Part shown: positions 16,809 to 26,836 of the stretch, in pieces
Numbering within the stretch: the stretch's first letter is position 1
Layout of the letters: each line of letters opens with the position of its first letter
NCBI RefSeq assembly: GCF_900240245.1
Contig: NZ_OESQ01000001.1
Coordinates: 2,004,186-2,068,185, forward strand
DNA from: Lachnoclostridium edouardi
GTDB lineage: Bacteria; Bacillota; Clostridia; Lachnospirales; Lachnospiraceae
Direction: 5' to 3'
Length of the DNA stretch: 64,000 nucleotides
Program-made: the position numbers and the translations under genes
The notes under the pieces: generated by a model
The model's database searches: none
What the model saw: only the letters and a program-made list of their open reading frames with translations
What the model was told of the DNA's origin: nothing

Positions 16809-17822
16809 TTAATTTTTTATGTTTGTAAATGCAGCAGGCCGCTGGAGTTTACCTAAAGAGACTAAATCTGCGCCGTTAAAAGATATGTCTGACAATGAGG
16901 CAGAAAAAATCTGAGGATTATTATAAGTGCTGAAGTAATATGTTCTGGTGGAAAGATTAATAAAGGCCTTATATTGAGTATAGTCCACAGTATTTCTGCT
17001 TGTAATAACAGCTCCTTTAGGGAGGGATAAGTTTTCCATAATGTGAAAGCCAGAGAGAACTCCCTCTTCCCATGTTTCAGGAGGAACAATATGGCTTTTT
17101 AAATAAGCGGCTCTTACAAATCTGGAGGGAGGGGTATAATCCCCGGGAAGGCCGAAGGTGCCGGCGCCCTGGCCAAATGGAGATAAATCTACGCTGCTCC
17201 ACTGCTGATTTTCCGTCTGGACAGGCTGAATATTCATATAATTGCGCAGATTAGTCATATGCCATGAAAAATCAGGACTGTTGGACAGTACGCCTACAGG
17301 ATTATTCCAGAGATGAAGGCCGGTTCTGGTTTTTTCAATTACCATGCAGCTGCCTGATGAATCTGCTGTAATCCAGTGGAGGGGAGCCACAGAATTGGTG
17401 ACGGCATCTGTTGTACCCACAATCTGAACAGTCTGCAGCAGGGAAGCAGCCTCCTGAACAGAGGAACAGAAGCTTAGTAAAAAACGTACAAGCTCAATGG
17501 CAGCCACAGAAGGGCCGGAGGAACCTTGAACCTGTTTTTCGCCGGATTCAAAAGAATCGTATGAGGCGTAACCGGGGAAATACAAGGATGCTGCGGCAAA
17601 GCCCTTTTCATTTACTCCATCGGCAAAAACTACAGGGGAAATATCCTGTCCAATGCCTATAAAGGAATAATCATTTTGAAAACGGCAGGTGTTTAAAATA
17701 TTGTCCCATTTATAATTTTTAGGAACAATATAAATAGAAGGGTCTAAAGGATAAGAAAAATCCATGGTGCGGCCTAAAAAATAGTGATTGTCAGATGTTT
17801 TTAAAGTAATTGCTGTGCACAT
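16809..17822 (-). CDS. Choloylglycine hydrolase family enzyme (bile salt hydrolase-like)
   Basis: A 337-residue Ntn-hydrolase that cleaves linear amide bonds; relatives deconjugate glycine/taurine bile salts or hydrolyse penicillin V. All catalytic positions of the family are seen: Cys2 exposed after Met removal (MCTAITLKTSD), Arg18 and Asp21 (GRTMDFSYP), Asn71 (GVNEKGFAAA), Asn181 (VLSNSPDFSWH) and Arg234 (PPSRFVRAAYL). The Gram-positive BSH stretch GTFGLPGDYTPPSRF is very close to the Clostridium perfringens enzyme. AGGAAGG is five bases before ATG 17822. There is no signal peptide, so it is cytoplasmic. Bile-salt specificity is inferred, not proven. Confidence 0.87.
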   Translation of the reverse strand: MCTAITLKTSDNHYFLGRTMDFSYPLDPSIYIVPKNYKWDNILNTCRFQNDYSFIGIGQDISPVVFADGVNEKGFAAASLYFPGYASYDSFESGEKQVQGSSGPSVAAIELVRFLLSFCSSVQEAASLLQTVQIVGTTDAVTNSVAPLHWITADSSGSCMVIEKTRTGLHLWNNPVGVLSNSPDFSWHMTNLRNYMNIQPVQTENQQWSSVDLSPFGQGAGTFGLPGDYTPPSRFVRAAYLKSHIVPPETWEEGVLSGFHIMENLSLPKGAVITSRNTVDYTQYKAFINLSTRTYYFSTYNNPQIFSASLSDISFNGADLVSLGKLQRPAAFTNIKN

Positions 17823-17915
17823 AAAAACCTTCCTGAAATAAAAGTATGGTTATGTATATGATGGAAGGCTAAGGTTTTATGAAATAGGTAAGATAGATAA
17901 GAGGGGAGTCAAAAA

Positions 17916-19256
17916 ATGAAACAGGAGATGGAATACTATATGGACACAATCCCGGAGGTTGGCTTAGCTGCCAGAGGAAAGGAGACGCTGTGGCTGAATC
18001 CTAATAAGACAGGGCAGAATACACAGGCAGATGTGGAGATATCCAGCCTGAAAATCAGGGACGCCGGGGAAAGATTAAAGCGATTTGCCCCATATATACA
18101 AAAAGTATTTCCTGAGACCAGTAAATCAGAAGGCATTATTGAATCTGAATTAAGAGAAATACCTGAGATGAAGAAAAATTTAAATATAAAATGGAACGCA
18201 GGAATTTCAGGAAAATTACTTTTAAAAATGGACAGCCATCTGCCAATATCCGGATCAGTAAAAGCCAGAGGAGGAATTTATGAGATTTTAAAATATGCAG
18301 AGCAGCTGGCGCTTTTGGCCGGTTTATTAAGCCCTGAGGAGGATTACAGCAAGCTGGCTGGGCCGGAGTTTAGAAAGTTTTTCGGCCAATATAAAATACA
18401 GGTTGGCTCTACTGGCAATTTAGGACTTAGTATTGGAATTATAAGTGCTAAGCTGGGATTTCAGGTGATTGTACATATGTCGGCGGATGCTAGGCAGTGG
18501 AAAAAGGACCTTTTAAGAAGCAAGGGAGTGCAGGTAATAGAATATAAGTCTGACTATGGCGCGGCTGTCGCTCAAGGGAGGAAGGAATCTGATTCAGATC
18601 CTATGAGCTATTTTGTGGATGATGAAAATTCAGAAGATTTATTCCTGGGATATGCAGTTGCAGGAGAAAGAGTAAAAAGGCAGCTGGAGGAGATGAAAAT
18701 ACAGGTAGACAGGGAGCATCCTTTGTTTGTGTATCTGCCCTGCGGAATTGGGGGAGCTCCGGGAGGGGTGGCTTATGGTTTAAAGCAGATTTACGGCAAT
18801 CATGTACATTGCTTTTTTACAGAGCCTGTGCAGGCATGTTGTATGTTGTTTGGAATGGCTACAGGTCTGCACCATAAGGTTTGCGTTCAGGACTTCGGAA
18901 TCAGCGGGAAAACAGAGGCGGACGGTCTGGCTGTAGGACGGCCTTCTGCTTTTGTAGGAAAGCTGATGGAAAAATACGTCAGTGGAATCAGCACTATTGA
19001 GGATAAAAAGCTGTACCAGCTGATGAAGGATCTTATGGAGACAGAAAATATTTTTATAGAACCGTCGGCATGTGCCTCCTTTGCCGTATTTCTGCAAGGG
19101 GAAGGCTTCAGGCAATATATAGAAAATGAAGGGCTGACAAATTATATGGAGCAGGCTGTTCACATTGCCTGGGCCACAGGAGGAAATATGGTTCCTGAAA
19201 AAGAGGCAAAGGCATATTTAGCTGCCGGCGAAGAATTTCATAAGGAGGTATTTTGA
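17916..19256 (+). CDS. dsdA: D-serine dehydratase
   Basis: A 446-residue PLP fold-type II enzyme converting D-serine to pyruvate and ammonia. The PLP lysine is in [13 protein letters not shown], the phosphate-binding loop is [13 protein letters not shown], and [15 protein letters not shown] is the glycine-rich family signature. Length and the N-terminal region match DsdA. It overlaps the next gene (udp) by one base in a TGATG junction. No dsdC regulator or D-serine permease adjoins it. Together with sdaAA/sdaAB across the divergent promoter region, both serine enantiomers could be drained to pyruvate. Confidence 0.92.
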   Translation: MKQEMEYYMDTIPEVGLAARGKETLWLNPNKTGQNTQADVEISSLKIRDAGERLKRFAPYIQKVFPETSKSEGIIESELREIPEMKKNLNIKWNAGISGKLLLKMDSHLPISGSVKARGGIYEILKYAEQLALLAGLLSPEEDYSKLAGPEFRKFFGQYKIQVGSTGNLGLSIGIISAKLGFQVIVHMSADARQWKKDLLRSKGVQVIEYKSDYGAAVAQGRKESDSDPMSYFVDDENSEDLFLGYAVAGERVKRQLEEMKIQVDREHPLFVYLPCGIGGAPGGVAYGLKQIYGNHVHCFFTEPVQACCMLFGMATGLHHKVCVQDFGISGKTEADGLAVGRPSAFVGKLMEKYVSGISTIEDKKLYQLMKDLMETENIFIEPSACASFAVFLQGEGFRQYIENEGLTNYMEQAVHIAWATGGNMVPEKEAKAYLAAGEEFHKEVF

Positions 19257-20032
19257 TGCAGAATTATTCAGGGGAAGCAGGATTGCAGTATCATTTACAA
19301 ATCAGAAAAGGCGATGTAGGCCGCTATGTGATTTTACCGGGAGATCCTAAAAGATGTGAAAAAATCGCCGCATATTTTGACCACAGTAAACTGGTGGCTG
19401 ACAGCAGAGAGTACGTTACCTACACAGGTTATTTAGACGGGGAAATGGTCAGCGTTACATCTACAGGAATCGGCGGTCCGTCGGCCTCTATTGCAATGGA
19501 GGAATTAGTGAAGTGCGGAGCAGATACATTTATCAGAGTGGGAACGTGCGGCGGCATTGATATAAATGTAAAAGGCGGCGATATTGTAATTGCCACAGGC
19601 GCTGTCCGCATGGAAGGCACCAGCAGGGAATATGCTCCTATAGAGTTTCCGGCAGTTGCAGATCTGGACGTGACAAACGCTTTAATAGCAGCGGGAAAAG
19701 CCTTAGGATACACATGTCATACGGGAGTCGTCCAGTGCAAGGACGCTTTTTACGGCCAGCATGAACCAGAAAAAATGCCTGTCAGCTATGAGCTTTTAAA
19801 TAAGTGGGAGGCATGGAAGCGTTTAGGCTGTAAGGCCTCTGAGATGGAGTCGGCGGCTTTGTTTATTGTAGCCAGCTATTTAAAGGTTCGATGCGGATCA
19901 GATTTTTTGGTAGTGGGAAATCAGGAAAGAGAGGCAGCCGGACTGGATAATCCTATTGTCCATGACACAGAAGCTCCTATTAAAGTGGGAATAGAAGCTG
20001 TCAGAAGGCTGATTCAGGAAGACAGAAAATGA
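19256..20032 (+). CDS. udp: Uridine phosphorylase
   Basis: A 258-residue nucleoside phosphorylase (NP-I family) that splits uridine with phosphate to uracil and ribose 1-phosphate. Features: [15 protein letters not shown], the phosphate-binding [18 protein letters not shown], and [17 protein letters not shown] with the ribose-binding Met-Glu. ATG at 19256 overlaps the dsdA stop and has AAGGAGG seven bases upstream. Its product ribose 1-phosphate is the substrate of the phosphopentomutase encoded next. Confidence 0.9.
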   Translation: MQNYSGEAGLQYHLQIRKGDVGRYVILPGDPKRCEKIAAYFDHSKLVADSREYVTYTGYLDGEMVSVTSTGIGGPSASIAMEELVKCGADTFIRVGTCGGIDINVKGGDIVIATGAVRMEGTSREYAPIEFPAVADLDVTNALIAAGKALGYTCHTGVVQCKDAFYGQHEPEKMPVSYELLNKWEAWKRLGCKASEMESAALFIVASYLKVRCGSDFLVVGNQEREAAGLDNPIVHDTEAPIKVGIEAVRRLIQEDRK

Positions 20033-20061
20033 ATTGACAGAACAGGAAGGTGCAGGAAGCA

Positions 20062-21255
20062 ATGAGAAGATATAAAAGAATATTTACAGTGGTGCTGGAT
20101 TCCTTGGGAATTGGAGCCATGGAGGAAGCCAAAGATTACGGGGATGCTGGAGCCGATACCTTGGGGCATATTGCAGAAAATACAAAGCAGTTTCACATAC
20201 CTAATTTGCAAAGGCTGGGGATAGGAAACATCCGCCCTCTGCACGGCGTAAATCCGGCAAAGGAGCCTTTGGGAAAATATACGGCTTTAAAGGAAAAAAG
20301 CCTTGGAAAAGACACAATGACAGGCCACTGGGAGATGATGGGCCTTTATATTACCTCGCCTTTTAAAACATTTACTGAACACGGATTTCCCAAGGAGCTG
20401 ATAGATGAGCTGTCAAAAAGAACAGGGCGGGTGATTATTGGAAATAAAAGCGCCAGCGGCACGGAAATATTAGATGAGCTGGGGGAGGAAGAAATAAACA
20501 AAGGTCATTTAATTGTTTATACCTCGGCGGATTCTGTTTTGCAGATATGTGGAAATGAAGAAACAATGGGCCTGGAAACCTTATATCACTATTGTGAGAT
20601 TGCCAGAGAACTGACCTTAAAAGATCAGTGGAAGGTAGGGCGCGTGATTGCCAGGTCATATACTGGAAAGAAAAAAGGAGAGTTTGTAAGAACCTCCAAC
20701 CGCCACGACTATGCATTAAAGCCTTTTGGCCCCACTGTATTAAATGCCTTAAAAGATAAGGGATATGATGTGATATCAGTAGGAAAAATATTTGATATTT
20801 TTGACGGGGAGGGTTTAACAGAAGCTTATAAATCTAAATCCTCTGTTCACGGAATGGAGCAGACGATAGAAATAGCCGGCAAGTCTTTCACAGGACTGTG
20901 TTTTACAAATCTGGTAGATTTTGACGCCCTGTGGGGGCACAGAAGAAATGTGGAAGGTTATGCAAAAGAGCTGGAAAGGTTTGACAAAAAGCTGGGAGAG
21001 CTGATGAATGCTTTAAAGGAAGACGATCTGTTGATTTTAACAGCTGATCATGGCAATGACCCGACTTATACTGGAACAGATCACACCAGAGAGAAGGTTC
21101 CCTTTATAGCCTGGTCGCCGTCTATGGAGGCAGGAGGCCCGCTGCCAGAACAGGAAACCTTTGCTGTAATTGGAGCTACAATCGCCTGCAACTTTCAGGT
21201 GAAAATGCCTGATGGCTGCATTGGAACCTCCTTATTAGATCTTTTGTCCGTATGA
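20062..21255 (+). CDS. deoB: Phosphopentomutase
   Basis: A 397-residue alkaline-phosphatase-superfamily mutase interconverting (deoxy)ribose 1- and 5-phosphate. It has [11 protein letters not shown] with the first metal Asp, [10 protein letters not shown], the active-site [12 protein letters not shown], and the metal ligands DALWGHRRN and [12 protein letters not shown] at 20062 gives the canonical N-terminus; a GTG at 20050 would add four residues. It completes a dsdA-udp-deoB run feeding pyruvate and pentose phosphate pools. No terminator is obvious after it. Confidence 0.93.
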   Translation: MRRYKRIFTVVLDSLGIGAMEEAKDYGDAGADTLGHIAENTKQFHIPNLQRLGIGNIRPLHGVNPAKEPLGKYTALKEKSLGKDTMTGHWEMMGLYITSPFKTFTEHGFPKELIDELSKRTGRVIIGNKSASGTEILDELGEEEINKGHLIVYTSADSVLQICGNEETMGLETLYHYCEIARELTLKDQWKVGRVIARSYTGKKKGEFVRTSNRHDYALKPFGPTVLNALKDKGYDVISVGKIFDIFDGEGLTEAYKSKSSVHGMEQTIEIAGKSFTGLCFTNLVDFDALWGHRRNVEGYAKELERFDKKLGELMNALKEDDLLILTADHGNDPTYTGTDHTREKVPFIAWSPSMEAGGPLPEQETFAVIGATIACNFQVKMPDGCIGTSLLDLLSV

Positions 21256-21337
21256 GTAGTAAAATGTATATAGAAAGCATGTACACTGACCTTAATTGCT
21301 ACTTTATACAGGGAGATTTTAGAAAGGATTAGGGAGA

Positions 21338-22168
21338 ATGAAAAAATTTTTACTGGAAAAGAAAATTAATGTGTTTACATTAATTATTGCCATGGCCTTT
21401 ACTGTTGCTGTTTCTGTGCCTTTTGCATCCGGAAGAGGCGGCAGCCCGGGGCTTACAGAAAATACAGTAGGCGCGGAAAGTACAGAAGATACAAAAAGTG
21501 CAGCGTCTTCTGGGGAAGAAGGCTGGGAGGAGCTGTATAACCTGGCTTCAAAGGACGCTATGACCATTGAGGAGGAAGAGATTCTTCCTGTTTTGGCAAT
21601 TAGCAAAGAGGAGGATTTAGTTAGATGGAATGATGAGGGAAAAGTCCTTATACTGACTTTTCATCGTTATCCTGAAAGCTATGTGCCAGGCCAGAAGGCT
21701 GTTACAGAATTCGGACAAGTCTGGGTTACTAGCTTGCCGGAGATGGAAGCCTGGTTTGCAGAAAATTACGGAGATGGGACAACGCCAAAGGAGGGCTGGA
21801 CAGCCAGATTTGAGATGCTTTTAGGGATGCCTGCAGACGGCAGCCACACTCATTTTTCAGCCCTTTGGGCAGACCCGGAGGATTTAACCAGGCCAGCCTA
21901 TAACCCGGATGCTGCAGACGACCAGGTACTTGTGCAGCTGCCCGAAGATGTAGATGAGGAGTATAAACAGTGGTTTGACCAGAATATTATTTGGTCCTAC
22001 TTTGACTCCTGGTATCCATGGACAAGGCTGGGCTATACATACGATTATGCGGACAACGGCACAGAATACGGCCTCAGCGAATTTTTGGTAAATCAGAATT
22101 CTACAGTAGATGTGGAATTTACTTATACTGTAGATGAAATGGTAGAATATTTAAAAGGAATAAAATAA
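21338..22168 (+). CDS. Exported acidic protein of unknown function
   Basis: A 276-residue protein with one N-terminal hydrophobic segment ([19 protein letters not shown], residues about 12-30) that is a signal peptide or anchor, then a low-complexity acidic linker (about 35-75) and a globular domain. The domain has [16 protein letters not shown], a short SHTHF motif, many Trp/Tyr, and [18 protein letters not shown] near the end. I do not recognise the family. AAAGGA and AGGGAG precede the ATG. The next gene (mazF) starts 86 bases on and could be cotranscribed. Confidence 0.8.
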   Translation: MKKFLLEKKINVFTLIIAMAFTVAVSVPFASGRGGSPGLTENTVGAESTEDTKSAASSGEEGWEELYNLASKDAMTIEEEEILPVLAISKEEDLVRWNDEGKVLILTFHRYPESYVPGQKAVTEFGQVWVTSLPEMEAWFAENYGDGTTPKEGWTARFEMLLGMPADGSHTHFSALWADPEDLTRPAYNPDAADDQVLVQLPEDVDEEYKQWFDQNIIWSYFDSWYPWTRLGYTYDYADNGTEYGLSEFLVNQNSTVDVEFTYTVDEMVEYLKGIK

Positions 22169-22203
22169 AAACAAGCTGTTTAAAAATCATTTGTCGGGCA
22201 ATA

Positions 22204-22245
22204 CTCCTGATATCAATAAAAGGAAAAGAGATAAGATATCAGGAG
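22204..22245. promoter_or_regulatory. Inverted repeat burying the mazF ribosome site
   Basis: CTCCTGATATC (22204-22214) and GATATCAGGAG (22235-22245) are perfect 11-base complements around a 20-base purine-rich loop. The 3' arm contains AGGAG of the mazF Shine-Dalgarno AGGAGG (22241-22246), nine bases before the ATG. In RNA it would hide the ribosome site; as DNA it could be an autoregulatory operator. There is no T-run, so it is not an intrinsic terminator. Confidence 0.75.
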
Positions 22246-22254
22246 GAAAGCCTT

Positions 22255-22668
22255 ATGGGAAAAGATAGAGAGCAGGACAAATGTACGCAGATCATTGAAA
22301 GAGGAGACTTGTTTTATGCAGATCTGTCTCCTGTAACTGGTTCAGAGCAGGGAGGCGTAAGGCCGGTAGTCGTAATACAAAATAATGTGGGAAATAAGTA
22401 CAGCCCAACAGTAATTGTAACTGTAATGACCAGCAAAATGACAAAGGCTATGCTGCCCACCCATGTTTATCTGAAAGAAGAGACATCCGGGTTAAAGCAG
22501 GATTCTGTGGTGCTGACAGAGCAGATAAGAACCATTGACAAAAACAGGCTGAGGGAATACATAGGACATTTGGGGGAAATCCAGATGGAACATGTGGATA
22601 AGGCTTTAGCAATAAGCTTAGGATGTGTATTTCAGACTATGGCAGGAAGAAAATACCGCACAGCGTAA
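22255..22668 (+). CDS. mazF: MazF/PemK-type endoribonuclease toxin
   Basis: A 137-residue mRNA interferase very close to the Bacillus EndoA sequence: [46 protein letters not shown] and [20 protein letters not shown]. The family's catalytic Arg (GGVRPVVV) and Thr (MTSKMT) positions are kept. In Firmicutes such toxins cut at sites like UACAU. A MazE/EndoAI antitoxin gene normally directly precedes it; here the upstream gene encodes an exported protein and no antitoxin ORF is visible on either strand. The strong inverted repeat over its ribosome site may compensate. The N-terminus is about 12 residues longer than EndoA. Confidence 0.92.
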   Translation: MGKDREQDKCTQIIERGDLFYADLSPVTGSEQGGVRPVVVIQNNVGNKYSPTVIVTVMTSKMTKAMLPTHVYLKEETSGLKQDSVVLTEQIRTIDKNRLREYIGHLGEIQMEHVDKALAISLGCVFQTMAGRKYRTA

Positions 22669-22678
22669 CTTATTTTTA

Positions 22679-22739
22679 AATACCCTTATATTTTACGGCA
22701 TGTAAAAAACATGATGCAGAATATAAGGGTATTTTTTCT
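22679..22739 (+). terminator. mazF terminator
   Basis: ATACCCTTATATT and AATATAAGGGTAT (22720-22732) pair as a long stem, followed by TTTTTT. Confidence 0.85.
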
Positions 22740-22864
22740 TGCTTTTTGCTGTTGTTATTGATAAAATTGAAATATTAAGGGGAATTCAGGGGCAATATTC
22801 AGTCATATTTACATAATTATATAAAAAATGTGATTTGGCAGATAATAAGGAAGGAGAATGGCAT

Positions 22865-23779
22865 ATGCAGCTTCAGCATTTAAAGTATTTTCTTCAGATA
22901 GCAGAAACAGGGAGTATGAATAAAGCGGCGGATCAGCTTTTTGTTTCTCAGCCAAGTCTAAGTAAAGTAATATCCTGTATGGAAGCTGAGCTGAATATAA
23001 AAATTTTTGAGAGAAATAACAGAGGTGTTTCTTTAACAGAGGACGGAAAAAAGTTATATATGTATACAAAGAATATCTTAAATCAGTTTGACTTGATTTC
23101 TAAGATTTCCACAGAGGAAATTCCCAGCGTAATATCTGTATCTGTATATCCAAATCTGCTTTCCACCAGCCTTCTCAGCCAATATTATAGCCTGTATCAA
23201 GGAAAAAATATTATTTTTACTTTGCGGGAATCCCGGATTAACCAGATTGCGGAAGATGTATCCGGCCTTCGCTCGGAGATTGGCGTGCTGCATATTAATA
23301 ATGCCCAGAGTAAGGAGGTTTACCGTCTTCTGGATTATCATAACCTGGAGTTTCATCTAGTAGCCACAGACACCTGGTATGCAGTAGTGGGGCCTAATAA
23401 TCCTCTGTTTCACAGCTCTGCTGTCAATATGCGCCAGCTGTTGAATTATACGGTAGTACGGCCGCCGGATGATTACTTTTCAGCCTTAACTACATATCTG
23501 ATTATAGACGGGGTTAGTTTGTCAGAATTTAAAAGAGCAGTTTATTTAAACAATGGCGCCGCCACCATTAATCTGATGAAGGAAACAGACATTTTTGCTT
23601 TCAGCCTGTGGCTTAGCAGACCTGATTATGAACGGCACGGCTTAAAAGTAATTCCCATTGAAAACTGTGACGTCAGCGTAGAAATGGGCTGGATTAAACG
23701 GTGTAAGGAAAGATTATCTTCAGAAGCTCAGACTTTTGTCAGCCTGCTTCAGAAGTATTACGGAAAGGAGAAAATATAG
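22865..23779 (+). CDS. LysR family transcriptional regulator
   Basis: A 304-residue LysR-type regulator. The N-terminal helix-turn-helix is textbook: LQHLKYFLQIAETGSMNKAA, DQLFVSQPSLSKVIS, LNIKIFERNNRGVSLTEDG. A periplasmic-binding-fold co-inducer domain follows. ATG at 22865 has AAGGAG eight bases upstream; the open frame extends ten codons earlier. It stands alone, in the same direction as and 218 bases before tryptophanase, and is the obvious candidate to control that gene set. The inducer is unknown; an aromatic amino acid would make sense. Confidence 0.9.
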   Translation: MQLQHLKYFLQIAETGSMNKAADQLFVSQPSLSKVISCMEAELNIKIFERNNRGVSLTEDGKKLYMYTKNILNQFDLISKISTEEIPSVISVSVYPNLLSTSLLSQYYSLYQGKNIIFTLRESRINQIAEDVSGLRSEIGVLHINNAQSKEVYRLLDYHNLEFHLVATDTWYAVVGPNNPLFHSSAVNMRQLLNYTVVRPPDDYFSALTTYLIIDGVSLSEFKRAVYLNNGAATINLMKETDIFAFSLWLSRPDYERHGLKVIPIENCDVSVEMGWIKRCKERLSSEAQTFVSLLQKYYGKEKI

Positions 23780-23808
23780 GAGAATCAACAATAGGTTTTT
23801 GGTTATGC

Positions 23809-23834
23809 CTTCAGGTTATAACCAGCGTATGAAG
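23809..23834. promoter_or_regulatory. Possible LysR-type binding site
   Basis: A perfect ten-base palindrome GGTTATAACC (23814-23823) lies within flanking CTTCA (23809-23813) and TGAAG (23830-23834) in the lysR-tnaA gap. LysR sites are often such interrupted dyads. No clear -35/-10 pair for tnaA was found. Confidence 0.35.
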
Positions 23835-23997
23835 CTTTTGTATTATGCTGTTTTATCTGTTTATGTTAAGATAAAAATATAAAAAATCACACAATAAGAG
23901 CCTGAAATCAGGTATTGAGCGCTTATAACAGTAAAAGTCAGATGATTACAATATAAGCACAAAAGTGAGATAAAAACAGATAAGGAGGATATAAGTT

Positions 23998-25389
23998 ATG
24001 GCAAACAAATATGTTCCGGAACCTTTCCGAATTAAAATGGTGGAGCCGATCAAGATGTTGACCAGACAGGAAAGAGAAGAGAAAATAAAGGAAGCCCATT
24101 ATAATATGTTTGGCCTGAAGGGGGAGGATTGTTATATTGATTTGCTTACCGACTCAGGCACAAATGCAATGAGCTCCTTTCAGTGGGCCGGGGTTATGCA
24201 GGGGGATGAAGCATATGCCGGGGCTTCCAGTTACTATCGTTTAAGGGCAGCAGGCCAGGACATTTTTGGTTACCAATATATTCAGCCTGTCCATCAGGGG
24301 AGAGCTGCTGAAAAAGTACTGTTTCCGGTTCTTTTAGGCCCTGGAAAATTTGCTGTTTCTAATATGTTTTTTGACACTACAAGGGCTCATGTAGAGCTGG
24401 CCGGAGCCAGAGCAATTGACTGTGTAGTAGAAGAAGCCAAAAATCCGGCTAAAAGAGCTCCCTTTAAGGGCAACATGGATGTAAAGAAGCTGGAGGAACT
24501 AATTTTAGAGCATGGGGCTGAAAATATAGGTTTAGTAGTTATGACAATTACCAATAATTCAGCGGGAGGTCAGCCGGTTTCTCTGGAAAATATGCGGCAG
24601 GTTTCACAGATCTGCAAGAAATATAATATTCCTTTAGATATAGACGCCGCCCGTTTTGCGGAAAACGCCTACTTTGTAAAGCGGGATGAAGAGGAATGTA
24701 AAAACATGAGCATAAAGGAGATTATCCGCTGCATGTTCAGCTATGGAGATATGTTTACAATGTCTGCCAAAAAGGACGGAATTGTAAATATTGGCGGACT
24801 AATCGGAATCAAGGATGAAAAATCGCCGCTGATTTTAAAAATTAAGGCAAATTGTATTAGTTATGAGGGATTTTATACATATGGCGGACTGGCAGGACGA
24901 GATATGGAGGCTTTGGCTATTGGTCTTTATGAGGGGATAAACGACGATTATCTGGAGTACCGTATCGGTCAGATGGAGTATTTAGCATCCAGGCTGGATG
25001 ATGCAGGCATTGCTTATCAGTCGCCGGTTGGAGGCCACGGCGTATTTGTAGACGCTGCCGCTATGTTCCCGCAGATTCCCTATTATGAATTCCCAGGTCA
25101 GGTGCTGGGCGTTGAGCTTTATAAAGAAGCGGGAATCAGGGCCTGCGACATTGGCTCCTATATGCTGGGCAACGACCCGGATACAGGAAAACAGCTTCAT
25201 GCTGATTTTGAATTTACCAGGCTGGCAATTCCCAGAAGAGTATACACTCAGGCTCATTTAGACATTATAGCGGACGCCTTAATTGCCATTAAAGAGCGGG
25301 CCGGCCAGATTAACCATGGCTACCGTATTACATGGGAGCCTCCGATTTTAAGACATTTTCAGGCACATCTGGAGCCTGTGCAGCAGTAA
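23998..25389 (+). CDS. tnaA: Tryptophanase
   Basis: A 463-residue PLP beta-eliminating lyase that cleaves tryptophan to indole, pyruvate and ammonia. [25 protein letters not shown] and [13 protein letters not shown] (PLP lysine pair) mark the tryptophanase/tyrosine phenol-lyase family. Subfamily positions favour tryptophanase: FFDTT rather than [16 protein letters not shown] rather than DATRCVENAYF, and CDIGSYMLG, where tyrosine phenol-lyase has the substrate-binding Arg (ERG). AAGGAGG precedes the ATG. It heads a run with a permease, an M24-fold protein and a cupin. No TnaC-type leader peptide with a tryptophan codon was seen upstream. Confidence 0.85.
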   Translation: MANKYVPEPFRIKMVEPIKMLTRQEREEKIKEAHYNMFGLKGEDCYIDLLTDSGTNAMSSFQWAGVMQGDEAYAGASSYYRLRAAGQDIFGYQYIQPVHQGRAAEKVLFPVLLGPGKFAVSNMFFDTTRAHVELAGARAIDCVVEEAKNPAKRAPFKGNMDVKKLEELILEHGAENIGLVVMTITNNSAGGQPVSLENMRQVSQICKKYNIPLDIDAARFAENAYFVKRDEEECKNMSIKEIIRCMFSYGDMFTMSAKKDGIVNIGGLIGIKDEKSPLILKIKANCISYEGFYTYGGLAGRDMEALAIGLYEGINDDYLEYRIGQMEYLASRLDDAGIAYQSPVGGHGVFVDAAAMFPQIPYYEFPGQVLGVELYKEAGIRACDIGSYMLGNDPDTGKQLHADFEFTRLAIPRRVYTQAHLDIIADALIAIKERAGQINHGYRITWEPPILRHFQAHLEPVQQ

Positions 25390-25442
25390 AAATCCAGATA
25401 TGGTAGGCGGTATAAATTTAAAAGTGAAAAGGAGTGAAAAGT

Positions 25443-26795
25443 ATGAACACATTTTTATCAGTAATTCCACCAGTTGTGGTAATTGTACTTGCCCTTTGCA
25501 GCAAAAACGTTTTGGCATCCCTGTTTGTAGGAATCGTAATTGGCTCTGTAATTCTCAACGGAGCAGGGTTTATCCCGCCTATTGTAGATGAATACTTTAT
25601 CAGGGGAATCGGCAGCAACGGCAGTATTTTAATGTGTATGATGCTGTTAGGCATTATGCTGAACTTTATTAAGCAGGGAGGCGGCTTTAAGGCCTTTGCA
25701 GAGTGGTCGGAGAAAAGGATCAAAAGCTCCAGACAGACGGCAATCTCCATCTTCTTCATCAGCCTTCTTCTGGGAGTAGCAGGTTCTCTGGGACAAATCA
25801 GCATCAGCCGTTTTATGAGACCAGCTATTTATAAAACAAAGCTGCCTAAAGAAAAGTCGGCTTTGATTGTGGCCTCTGTGTGCTCTAACACAGGTACGCT
25901 GCTTCCCTTTGGCTTAATGTTAATCTTTGTCAGCGGCCTGATTTCAGCCCTGGACATGGACGGATTCACTATATATTTATCCAGCTGGCCCTACTTTTTC
26001 TTTGCATTTATTTCTATTATTATGGCCGGGCTGATTGCCTTTGGGATTTTTCCGGATTTAGGGCGTATGAAAAAGATTGAATATGCAATGAAAACCAGCG
26101 CCACAGATGAGGTTTTTACAGATGATGAGGAAATGAGAGACGTTTTAGGCGGACCGGAGGTAAAGGCAGACATTTGGGCGTTTATTCTTCCTATTACGCT
26201 TTTGTTAATTGGTCTGGCCTCTGTCTCCATGCTTATTGGAAAGCCAACAATTACTGCCGGTATTTTAATCGGAACAGTAACAGCGGCTGTATATGACCTT
26301 GTGAAAGGCAGCGTTTCTTTTAACAAGCTGACTGGCTGTATAGTCAGAGGCTTTCAGGACATGGCGGGGATTTACCTGATTTTGGTGTTTGCCTTTGCAT
26401 TTGGAATTGTAGTAACAGATTTAGGATTTGCAGGCTATATGGTAAATATGGTAAGCGGATTTTTAAGTATTCATCTGGTTCCTTTAATTACATTCCTTTT
26501 GTGCTGTATTATTTCCTATGCCACAGGAAGTTTAAGCGCGTCAGCTGTTATTGTAGTGCCGTTAAGCCTGCCATTGGCTGTTACTACAGGAGCCAGTCTG
26601 CCTTTAACTACAGCGGCTATGCTTAGCGGATCATTATTTGGGGATCAGTCTTCCCCTATTTCAGACAATGTAATTCTTCCGGCTACCTCAGCGGGAGTAG
26701 ATCCAGTAGATTTATCAAAAATATTGGCCCCATACCGTCTCATTACCCTTGTGATTTGTACTGCTCTGTACGGGATTTTAGGCTTTATTTTATAA
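25443..26795 (+). CDS. NhaC-type Na+/H+ antiporter family permease
   Basis: A 450-residue polytopic membrane protein, about 11-12 helices, of the ion-transporter superfamily branch containing NhaC. The signature SGSLFGDQSSPISDNVILPA matches the NhaC-type GD(Q/H)xSPxSDxT motif. Members exchange Na+ for protons or, in several cases, amino or organic acids. Directly after tnaA (53 bases), it may import tryptophan or export products rather than act in pH homeostasis. ATG at 25443 has AAAAGGAG eight bases upstream. Confidence 0.82.
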   Translation: MNTFLSVIPPVVVIVLALCSKNVLASLFVGIVIGSVILNGAGFIPPIVDEYFIRGIGSNGSILMCMMLLGIMLNFIKQGGGFKAFAEWSEKRIKSSRQTAISIFFISLLLGVAGSLGQISISRFMRPAIYKTKLPKEKSALIVASVCSNTGTLLPFGLMLIFVSGLISALDMDGFTIYLSSWPYFFFAFISIIMAGLIAFGIFPDLGRMKKIEYAMKTSATDEVFTDDEEMRDVLGGPEVKADIWAFILPITLLLIGLASVSMLIGKPTITAGILIGTVTAAVYDLVKGSVSFNKLTGCIVRGFQDMAGIYLILVFAFAFGIVVTDLGFAGYMVNMVSGFLSIHLVPLITFLLCCIISYATGSLSASAVIVVPLSLPLAVTTGASLPLTTAAMLSGSLFGDQSSPISDNVILPATSAGVDPVDLSKILAPYRLITLVICTALYGILGFIL

Positions 26796-26836
26796 CCAGG
26801 TCAATATAATTTTAAATTATAAGAACAGAGGGGAAG

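Noticed and set aside
22169..22254. MazE antitoxin upstream of mazF
   Set aside because: Only 86 bases separate mazF from the preceding gene, and neither strand holds an AbrB- or ribbon-helix-helix-type ORF.
23805..23882. TnaC-like leader peptide for tnaA
   Set aside because: The 25-codon ORF there has no tryptophan codon and no good ribosome site.
23998..25389. Tyrosine phenol-lyase
   Set aside because: Subfamily positions ([14 protein letters not shown], no Arg in the CDIGSY segment) fit tryptophanase better, though the two families are close.
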